Shown here piece after piece: positions 1 through 5,676 of a stretch of 7,210 nt of DNA. The notes below the pieces were generated by a model, which saw only the letters and a list, made by a program, of their open reading frames with translations, was not told the origin of the DNA and ran no database searches. A program made the translations under genes and the position numbers. Within the stretch, counting starts at the first letter, position 1. Every line of letters begins with the position of its first letter. The stretch lies in assembly GCA_029259835.1 (NCBI GenBank), contig JAJDEL010000701.1, forward strand, positions 1-7,210, given 5' to 3'. The DNA is from Planctomicrobium sp. (GTDB lineage Bacteria > Planctomycetota > Planctomycetia > Planctomycetales > Planctomycetaceae).

Positions 1-3
1 GTG

Positions 4-1581
4 TTAGTTACCTCGTCCCGGATTAGACAGTTTCTCCAATGCCTGATCAGGGCCAAATGTCGCACTCGGCTGACTGGGTGGAAATTCAGTGAAAGTGCTC
101 ACAAATTTGGCGACCACAGTCTGAGCAGGGACGAACGTCCACATTTTGTCGGCGTACCAGCGGAAGTACATTTTTGATTCTCGCATGAACAACTCATAAG
201 GATCCTGTCGTAGATTGACTACGTAAGGCATGTTCACTGGTCGCAAAATCGAATCCTGCAAATTTCCTTCCTGAACTTTGAAATGGATTTTCCAGTCATT
301 GACCCGAACAGCATTCAAGTTCGCGTTGTCGTCAAAGTAGAAAATTTCGCGGCGTGGACCTTTCTTTGCTTCACCCTGAAAGAATGGTTTGAAATTGTAT
401 CCGTCGAGGTGAGTTTTGAACTTTTTGTCTCCGACCTTGTAACCTTTTTTTAACTTTTCTTTGATGTCGCTATCACCAACCGCAGCCAAGAATGTTGGCA
501 ACCAGTCTTCATGTGACATGACATCGTTAACCACTGTTCCCTTTTGAACTACGCCCGGCCAACGGACGACGCATGGGACACGCATTCCACCTTCCCATGT
601 TGTTCCTTTTTCACCATGAAACGGTGTGTTCCCTCCATCTGGCCAAGTCATCACTTCGGCTCCATTGTCTGTCGTCACAATCACAATGGTGTTCTCCGCG
701 ATCCCCAAGTCATCCAGCTTCTTAAGCAACTGACCGACTACATCATCGAACTGTGCCATTCCGTCAGCGTACAAACCGAATCCAGTCTTGTTCTCCCACT
801 CCGGAGATAGTCGCGTAAACACGTGCATACGTGTCAGGTTATGCCAGAGGAAGAACGGTTCCTTCGCCTTGTGAGATCGATCAATGAAATCGAGGGAACG
901 GTCTAAAAGATCATCATCGATCGTCTCCATGCCTTTTCGAGTCAAAGGACCGATTTCCTTGACGACTTGCTTTCCCACTCTGCCGAATCGCGGGTCTGTG
1001 AAGGGGTCATCCTGATCACTGGCTTTGCAATCCATTGTACCGCGTGGTGCAAACCGTTTTAGGAAGTCCGGATCCTTGGGATAGTCGGGATCTTCAGGTT
1101 CTTCCTGCGCGTTTAGATGGTAAAGGTTTCCGAAGAACTCATCGAATCCATGAACGGTCGGCAGGTACTCGTTTCGGTCGCCCAGGTGGTTCTTTCCAAT
1201 TTGTGCTGTCGCATAGCCGTGCGGCTTGAGCAGTTCCGCAATAGTCGGGGCGTTCGCTGGCATCCCCACTTTGGCACCAGGCATTCCGACTTTCAATAAG
1301 CCAACACGGTAAGGATGTTGACCCGTAATGAACGCGGCCCGGCCAGCGGTACAACTTTGTTGTGCATAATAATCAGTAAACATCGCGCCTTCTTTGGCGA
1401 CACGATCAATGTTTGGTGTCCGCCCACCCATCATGCCTCGATGGTAGCAACTGAAATTAGACCAGCCGATGTCGTCACCGAAGATAACAACGATGTTCGG
1501 TTTCTGCTGCCTTTGCGCTTGAGCCGAGACCGCGAAAAGCATCACGCTCAACGCGGCAAAAATGAATCGAGAGTTCCTCAT
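4..1581 (-). CDS. Secreted formylglycine-dependent sulfatase (arylsulfatase family)
   Basis: A complete 525-residue sulfatase (alkaline-phosphatase superfamily, family S1 type) that should hydrolyse sulfate esters outside the cytoplasm; the substrate cannot be told from sequence. Residues 1-22 form a signal peptide ending in A-Q-A. The metal-site DD is at 36-37. The signature C77-T-A-G-R81 matches C-x-[PA]-x-R, so C77 would be converted to formylglycine; its codon is at 1351-1353. Further expected active-site elements are K130 and H132 (GKNH), H253, D305-N306 and K325 (EKGTTWEGG). Residues from about 410 form the smaller C-terminal subdomain found in arylsulfatases, and the length is normal. 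The stop is TAA at 4-6. The ATG start is supported by an AGAGGA Shine-Dalgarno 9 nt upstream and by the signal peptide beginning there. It lies 341 bp downstream of the thioredoxin-like gene on the same strand, with its own candidate promoter in the gap. The family call is firm; aryl versus carbohydrate sulfate specificity is open. Confidence 0.95.
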   Translation of the reverse strand: MRNSRFIFAALSVMLFAVSAQAQRQQKPNIVVIFGDDIGWSNFSCYHRGMMGGRTPNIDRVAKEGAMFTDYYAQQSCTAGRAAFITGQHPYRVGLLKVGMPGAKVGMPANAPTIAELLKPHGYATAQIGKNHLGDRNEYLPTVHGFDEFFGNLYHLNAQEEPEDPDYPKDPDFLKRFAPRGTMDCKASDQDDPFTDPRFGRVGKQVVKEIGPLTRKGMETIDDDLLDRSLDFIDRSHKAKEPFFLWHNLTRMHVFTRLSPEWENKTGFGLYADGMAQFDDVVGQLLKKLDDLGIAENTIVIVTTDNGAEVMTWPDGGNTPFHGEKGTTWEGGMRVPCVVRWPGVVQKGTVVNDVMSHEDWLPTFLAAVGDSDIKEKLKKGYKVGDKKFKTHLDGYNFKPFFQGEAKKGPRREIFYFDDNANLNAVRVNDWKIHFKVQEGNLQDSILRPVNMPYVVNLRQDPYELFMRESKMYFRWYADKMWTFVPAQTVVAKFVSTFTEFPPSQPSATFGPDQALEKLSNPGRGN

Positions 1582-1590
1582 AATAAGTTT

Positions 1591-1596
1591 TCCTCT
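1591..1596 (-). promoter_or_regulatory. Shine-Dalgarno of the sulfatase gene
   Basis: Read on the minus strand this is AGAGGA, 9 nt before the ATG at 1579-1581. It is the clearest ribosome binding site in the window and fixes the sulfatase start; the other genes have weak sites or none. Confidence 0.6.
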
Positions 1597-1783
1597 TTTT
1601 CAGTTGAGTTAAGACCGGGAGCGATGCAGCTTTAGAATTATTGTTTGCCGAGAGTAAACTTCTTCGCATAAAAGTTTTCTCTCTCTGGCCCTTTCACTGG
1701 CTGGAGATGGCGGGATTATTTAAATGGAACTGCAGCTTAGAGAATTCGCAAGCGGTGAAACGTGAAAATCAAAAGGCCAGCTC

Positions 1784-1798
1784 CCGCGAGAATCGCGG
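1784..1798. repeat. Short GC-rich inverted repeat (6-bp stem, 3-nt loop)
   Basis: CCGCGA at 1784-1789 and TCGCGG at 1793-1798 are perfect inverse complements around GAA. On the minus strand it lies about 125 nt past the thioredoxin-like stop, or about 15 nt into the sulfatase leader if the candidate promoter is right. The minus-strand sequence after it has only a short interrupted T-rich run some 10 nt later (CCTTTTGATTTT), so an intrinsic terminator is possible but weak. Confidence 0.4.
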
Positions 1799-1818
1799 AT
1801 GTCGAATCGACAAGTCGG

Positions 1819-1848
1819 ATTATACCCAAGCAAAGTTCACCATTGCAA
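1819..1848 (-). promoter_or_regulatory. Candidate sigma70-like promoter for the sulfatase
   Basis: On the minus strand a TTGCAA hexamer (1843-1848; 4 of 6 matches to TTGACA) is followed by an 18-bp spacer and a perfect TATAAT (1819-1824). Transcription would begin near 1812 and read toward the sulfatase start at 1581. A perfect -10 box can occur by chance in sequence of this composition, and planctomycete promoter rules are poorly defined, so this is only a candidate. Confidence 0.35.
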
Positions 1849-1874
1849 TCAGGGCAGGAGAAGATCGAAGCCCG

Positions 1875-1889
1875 AAGTTCACAGAACTT
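1875..1889. repeat. Short inverted repeat downstream of the thioredoxin-like gene
   Basis: AAGTTC (1875-1880) and GAACTT (1884-1889) are perfect inverse complements around ACA. The dyad starts about 34 nt past the thioredoxin-like stop on the minus strand. It lacks a T-tract, so it could be a weak RNA hairpin at the mRNA end, an operator-like dyad, or chance. Confidence 0.3.
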
Positions 1890-1922
1890 GCCCAGCAGAT
1901 TTCAATTCACTTTTCGAAGCAA

Positions 1923-2354
1923 TTATTTCATGTAGTGCAAAGCGAGTTCTTCGACATCGCCGTATTCTCGATACCCTCTGAAACCATCGACGATTTTTCC
2001 GTCTTGAAACATGACGACCACTGGGATCGCTTGGATGAGATAGTGATTCGCAATGTGTTCACGCTCGTCGAGGTCGACTTCAACGACTTTGACTCGCCCA
2101 GCATATTTTTCTTCTAGTTTGACGAGATGCGGATGCAGTTTCTTACAAGGGGGGCACCAATCTGCCTTGAAATCGACGAGGACGAGTTTTTCCTCCTCGA
2201 TGACTTCTTCTTTGAACCAGGCATCTTCCGGCGGAATCGAAGTCATCCCGTCCGTGATATTTGGGCCATCTGGGTCGGGAGCAGATAAGATTGCAAACAA
2301 GAATAGCAAGCCAACCAATACTGCTGCCGAAATTAAGATGAAGCGCTCTACCAT
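1923..2354 (-). CDS. Membrane-anchored thioredoxin-fold protein with WCPPC active site
   Basis: A 143-residue protein with one N-terminal hydrophobic segment (about residues 5-24), a short linker rich in D and P, and one thioredoxin domain (about 40-143). The active site is W66-C67-P68-P69-C70 in the context ADWCPPCKK, and the expected cis-proline is P111 (AIPVVV). It should catalyse thiol/disulfide exchange on the outer face of the membrane it is anchored in. The CPPC dipeptide differs from the CGPC of cytoplasmic thioredoxin, and its redox direction cannot be predicted from sequence alone. No lipobox cysteine is present, and the only cysteines are the catalytic pair. The ATG at 2352-2354 is preceded by only a weak GGAA 8 nt upstream; a later start would remove the membrane segment. 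It is divergent from the heme-protein gene and upstream of the sulfatase on the same strand. A role in cytochrome c maturation or in disulfide handling of neighbouring exported proteins is inference only. Confidence 0.9.
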   Translation of the reverse strand: MVERFILISAAVLVGLLFLFAILSAPDPDGPNITDGMTSIPPEDAWFKEEVIEEEKLVLVDFKADWCPPCKKLHPHLVKLEEKYAGRVKVVEVDLDEREHIANHYLIQAIPVVVMFQDGKIVDGFRGYREYGDVEELALHYMK

Positions 2355-2577
2355 CGGATAAATTCCAAATCACCGGTTTCTGTCTAATCATATACGTTAC
2401 CCGACGGGCCATTCTAGCGTTCCATCCTATCGTGGAATAGGCGATTATTGGAATCGCGAGGTCTGTATTTTTGTGGGTGTGCCAATTGTCGAGACACTAG
2501 CCCTTAGCCGCTGGTCTGAATAGACTCTAGGCTTCAATTCGTTTCCCATTTAGAATTCAGCAATGCGGCGGTAGAGA
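2355..2577. promoter_or_regulatory. Divergent intergenic region with clustered inverted repeats
   Basis: These 223 bp separate two divergent starts and must hold promoters for both genes. No strong -35/-10 pair could be picked out on either strand; on the plus strand TAGAAT at 2551-2556 is a possible -10 without a good -35. Between 2400 and 2457 there are several short dyads, described as a separate entry. A further small dyad GTCT-GAAT-AGAC lies at 2514-2525. No open frame here looks like a gene. Confidence 0.5.
2400..2457. repeat. Cluster of four short inverted repeats
   Basis: In order: CCCG-A-CGGG (2400-2408); TTCCA with TGGAA (2420-2424/2433-2437); CCTAT with ATAGG (2426-2430/2437-2441), which overlaps the previous one so that the two are mutually exclusive; and GCGATT with AATCGC (2441-2446/2452-2457, 5-nt loop). 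They lie 46-103 bp upstream of the thioredoxin-like start and 121-178 bp upstream of the heme-protein start, a plausible operator position. Each is short enough to occur by chance; the density is what is notable. Confidence 0.35.
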
Positions 2578-5500
2578 ATGTTTCAGAAGCAAAATTTCAT
2601 GGCTCTGGTTGTTTGTTTTATTGTTGGCTCGCTTCTCCAAGCTGCCGAGAAGCCTGAAGCAACGTCAAAGCAAGCTGAAGTTCCAAAGGAAGTCACAAAC
2701 ACTCAAAAAGAAACGCACCCCCTGCTCTCTCCAGAAGATGCTCTCCAGAAACTCAAATTGCCACCTGGATTTCGTGCAACAGTTTTTGCGAGTGAACCAG
2801 AGATTCGCCAACCGATCGCGTTGGCTTTTGATGCACGAGGGCGGATGTGGGTCGCTGAAAATGATACTTATTCCGACAGTTCGATCGGTTACGATTTAAA
2901 GCAGCACGATCGGATTCTCGTCTTTGAAGATCAAGACGGCGACGGGCGCGCTGATTCACGCAAAGTCTTTTGGGATGAAGGTCACCATCTGACAAGTGTT
3001 GAACTCGGCTTCGGTGGCGTTTATGCATTGTGTGCTCCGGACCTGCTCTTCATCCCGGATCGAAATCACGACGACATCCCAGATGGAGAGCCAGAAGTCG
3101 TTCTGACCGGATTTGACAATGCCTCGATTCGGCACAATATCGTGAATGGTTTGAAATGGGGACCTGACGGCTGGTTGTACGGTCGTCATGGAATCACGAC
3201 GACATCGTATGTCGGGACTCCGGAAACACCAGAAGAATTACGGACTCCAATCAACTGTGGTCTCTGGCGTTTTCATCCAGTGACTAAGAAGTTCGAAGTC
3301 GTCAGCAACGGAACGACAAATACTTGGGGGCATGACTGGGATGAGCATGGCGAACTCTTCTTCATTAATACCGTCATAGGTCACTTCTGGCATTCGCCTT
3401 TCGGCGCTCACCTGGAACGAATGTTCGGCGAAGACTTCAACCCGCATCTCTACAAACTGATGCCGCAATCGGCGGATCATTATCATTGGGATCGTTCAGA
3501 GAAATGGTCGGACATCCGAAACACCGGTGTCACGACAACAACAGATGCAGTTGGCGGTGGACATGCACACTGCGGAATGATGATCTACCAAGGAACAAAC
3601 TGGCCGAAGGAATATCGCGGCGATGTCTTCACGCTGAATTTACATGGACGCCGGATCAATCGAGACAAAATTGAAAGAGCCGGAGCTGGCTTTGTCGGTA
3701 AGCACAGGCCAGACATGGGGACGTCCGACGATCAATGGTTTCGAGGAGTTGAACTTGCGCATGGTCCCGATGGTGGTGTTTTCGTTCTCGACTGGTCTGA
3801 TATCGGTGAATGCCATGAGAATGATGGGATTCACCGCACCTCTGGGCGAATTTACAAGATTGTCTATGGCAACGTGCAACCTCGATCAACTGGCGATTTT
3901 ATGTCGCTCAGCAATGACGAATTGTTCGAAAAATTGGGGAGTGAAGACGCCTGGCAACACCGCACAGCGCGACGTGTTTTGCAGGAAAGATTTGTTGCCG
4001 GAGATAATCTGAAACCGCTGCGCAGCAAGTTGATTCCACGGCTCTTTGAGCGGATTGATGTGACCCTTCGCCTGCATGTTCTCTGGGCTTTGAACTCAAC
4101 AGGCGGTGTCGATACTGCCGACCTTAAACGATTGCTGGAAAGCGATGAAGAATCGCTGCGAGTTTGGGCGGTCCAACTATTATCACAGCAATCAGAACAG
4201 CAGCGTCATGCAGAACTCTTCGCGAGCCTTGCAGAAAAGGAAACATCTGGACTTGTGTTGATGCATATCGCATCTGCAATGCAAAGACTGCCGCTTGAAA
4301 CTCGTTTTCTCATTGCCAACGGACTCTTACAACACCGCCAATTTGCGGAAGATCAATTTCTCCCTCTCATGATCTGGTACGGGATCGAACCAGCGGTTGC
4401 GGAGCATCCCGCTCAGGCGATTTCGTTGTTGAAGGAATCACAATTCCCAGAAGTGAATCAGTTTATCTCACGACGCATCACTTCCGAATACCGGAAACAG
4501 AAGGTGGCTGTCGCGAGTCTTGTCGACATTGCCGCTAACGGAAACAACAAAGGTGCGAAGCAAATTCTCCTCGGAATGCAGGTGGCGCTCGATGGTCGGC
4601 GAAAAGCGGAAGCTCCTGATGGCTGGGAAGGTGCCGCCAAGAAACTGGTCGCGAAATCGAATGACGAATTGAATCAATTGGTTCGCGAATTGTCCGTGAC
4701 TTTTGGAGATGGTCTCGCGCTGGAGGAACTACGAAAAGTCGCTGCGAGTGAAAACGAGCCCTTGGCTGTGAGGCGAAATGCAATTCGTGGACTGGTCACC
4801 GCTCAGGATGATGCGTCTCGTGACCTGTTACAGAACTTGCTTGATCATCGCGATCTCGGAGCCGATGCAATTCGTGGACTCGCTGTCATCGGTGATGAGA
4901 ACACGGCTCAAATTATTGTCTCTCGCTATGGTCGCTATCGAGATCGCATCAAATTGGTCGCAATTGAAACACTCGCTTCACGCCCTGAGTACGCCGCAGT
5001 TCTGCTTCAGGCGATCATTGATAACAAAATTTCATCCGCGGCACTGCCACCGTTTTACATCCGACAGATGCGCAGCTTCGAAAGCGAAAAAGTTCAAGCG
5101 CCTCTCAAACGGTTGTATCCGCAATGGCGACACACATCTGAGGAAAAAGAGAAGCGAACTAACGAACTCCGCGAACTGCTCACGGAATCATCGCTGGCTC
5201 AGGCAAATGTGAGTCAGGGGAGGACACTCTTTGAAAAGACGTGTGCATCGTGCCACAAACTGTACGGACAAGGCGGAAAACTTGGCCCAGACTTAACAGG
5301 CTCGCAACGATCGAACCTCAATTATCTTTTGGGGAATATCGTCGACCCGAGTGCTGAGGTCGCCGAGAAGTTTCAAATGTCGATCATCGTTCTTTCAAGC
5401 GGTCGTGTTGTCAGTGGTGTGATTCAACAGGAAAGCGATGAAACCATCGTGATTCAAACACCAAATGAAGAACTGACACTTCTCAAGGAAGACATTGAAG

Positions 5501-5676
5501 CCAGAAAAAATTCCAAACTCTCCATGATGCCAGAGCGTCAACTCGACAAAATGACGAATGAAGAAGTTCTTGACTTGTTCGGGTATTTAATGTCGAAGGA
5601 ACAAGTCCCGCTGGTTTCAAAGAGCAAGTTGTTTCGCGGCACAGTTGAAATGTGCGGTGAAACGGTCATTCATTGA
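2578..5676 (+). CDS. PVC-type membrane-bound dehydrogenase with HEAT-like repeats and C-terminal heme c domain
   Basis: A complete 1032-residue exported protein of a family expanded in Planctomycetota and Verrucomicrobiota (TIGR02604 N-terminal and TIGR02603 heme-binding types). A signal peptide spans about 1-22 and a polar linker follows to about 50. A six-bladed-propeller-like domain occupies about 52-432 (LPPGF, PIALAFD, GLKWGPDGWLYG, HAHCGMMIYQG, ELAHGPDGGVFVLDW). It contains two acidic calcium-type loops, D118-x-D-G-D-G-x-x-D126 and D161-x-N-x-D-D-x-x-D169. About 440-860 is helical, with HEAT-like repeats. The heme c domain runs from about 876 to 1012, with C889-A-S-C892-H893 and a likely axial Met at 983 or 984 (SMMP). 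The family is thought to oxidise sugars or alcohols and pass electrons to the heme; the substrate is unknown. The in-frame TAG at 2572-2574, 3 nt before the ATG, rules out an earlier start; the RBS is weak. About 20 C-terminal residues lie beyond the heme domain and overlap a hairpin and the convergent gene. Confidence 0.93.
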   Translation: MFQKQNFMALVVCFIVGSLLQAAEKPEATSKQAEVPKEVTNTQKETHPLLSPEDALQKLKLPPGFRATVFASEPEIRQPIALAFDARGRMWVAENDTYSDSSIGYDLKQHDRILVFEDQDGDGRADSRKVFWDEGHHLTSVELGFGGVYALCAPDLLFIPDRNHDDIPDGEPEVVLTGFDNASIRHNIVNGLKWGPDGWLYGRHGITTTSYVGTPETPEELRTPINCGLWRFHPVTKKFEVVSNGTTNTWGHDWDEHGELFFINTVIGHFWHSPFGAHLERMFGEDFNPHLYKLMPQSADHYHWDRSEKWSDIRNTGVTTTTDAVGGGHAHCGMMIYQGTNWPKEYRGDVFTLNLHGRRINRDKIERAGAGFVGKHRPDMGTSDDQWFRGVELAHGPDGGVFVLDWSDIGECHENDGIHRTSGRIYKIVYGNVQPRSTGDFMSLSNDELFEKLGSEDAWQHRTARRVLQERFVAGDNLKPLRSKLIPRLFERIDVTLRLHVLWALNSTGGVDTADLKRLLESDEESLRVWAVQLLSQQSEQQRHAELFASLAEKETSGLVLMHIASAMQRLPLETRFLIANGLLQHRQFAEDQFLPLMIWYGIEPAVAEHPAQAISLLKESQFPEVNQFISRRITSEYRKQKVAVASLVDIAANGNNKGAKQILLGMQVALDGRRKAEAPDGWEGAAKKLVAKSNDELNQLVRELSVTFGDGLALEELRKVAASENEPLAVRRNAIRGLVTAQDDASRDLLQNLLDHRDLGADAIRGLAVIGDENTAQIIVSRYGRYRDRIKLVAIETLASRPEYAAVLLQAIIDNKISSAALPPFYIRQMRSFESEKVQAPLKRLYPQWRHTSEEKEKRTNELRELLTESSLAQANVSQGRTLFEKTCASCHKLYGQGGKLGPDLTGSQRSNLNYLLGNIVDPSAEVAEKFQMSIIVLSSGRVVSGVIQQESDETIVIQTPNEELTLLKEDIEARKNSKLSMMPERQLDKMTNEEVLDLFGYLMSKEQVPLVSKSKLFRGTVEMCGETVIH
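4778..4880 (+). repeat. 16-bp direct repeat within HEAT-like region
   Basis: The identical 16-mer ATGCAATTCGTGGACT occurs at 4778-4793 and 4865-4880, exactly 87 bp (29 codons) apart and in the same frame. It encodes the A-I-R-G-L core of two successive helical repeats (N734-A-I-R-G-L and D763-A-I-R-G-L). The spacing matches a HEAT-like repeat unit, so this supports the repeat register and may reflect a fairly recent internal duplication or exchange. Confidence 0.55.
5631..5663. terminator. Candidate bidirectional terminator hairpin at the convergent gene junction
   Basis: Arms 5631-5643 and 5651-5663 are nearly inverse-complementary around a 7-nt loop (GTTGAAA). As plus-strand RNA there are 11 Watson-Crick pairs, one G-U (5636/5658) and one G-G mismatch (5638/5656); as minus-strand RNA there are 11 pairs and two mismatches. 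On the minus strand it begins 2 nt past the TGA of the arylsulfotransferase-like gene, the usual place for a terminator, followed by a T-containing but not continuous tract (AACTTGCTCTTTG). On the plus strand it lies inside the final codons of the heme-protein gene. Without a clean T-tract it may act as a 3'-end stabilising structure instead. Confidence 0.45.

Larger units (their letters stand above)
1582..1922. other. 341-bp intergenic region between thioredoxin-like and sulfatase genes
   Basis: No convincing gene is seen here. A plus-strand open frame starting at 1641 continues into the antisense of the thioredoxin-like gene and resembles nothing known. Reading in the direction of transcription (minus), the region contains a 6-bp hairpin (1875-1889), a promoter-like pair of hexamers (1843-1848 and 1819-1824), a second 6-bp hairpin (1784-1798), and the sulfatase ribosome binding site (1591-1596). 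The stretch between about 1600 and 1780 shows no motif I can name. If the promoter is real, the sulfatase mRNA has a leader of roughly 230 nt. Confidence 0.6.

Noticed and set aside
544..1635. Several plus-strand open frames opposite the sulfatase gene
   Set aside because: They are shadows of the minus-strand sulfatase, whose signal peptide, catalytic motifs and full family length are unambiguous.
1784..1798. Strong intrinsic terminator for the thioredoxin-like gene
   Set aside because: The stem is only 6 bp, lies about 125 nt past the stop, and is not directly followed by a T-tract; kept only as an inverted repeat.
1641..2117. Plus-strand 158-codon open frame starting in the 1582-1922 gap
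   Set aside because: Its second half is antisense to the well-supported thioredoxin-like gene, the composition is not protein-family-like, and no ribosome binding site is evident.
4778..5212. 144-codon plus-strand frame inside the heme-protein gene
   Set aside because: It is an out-of-frame reading of the helical-repeat region with no recognisable motif.
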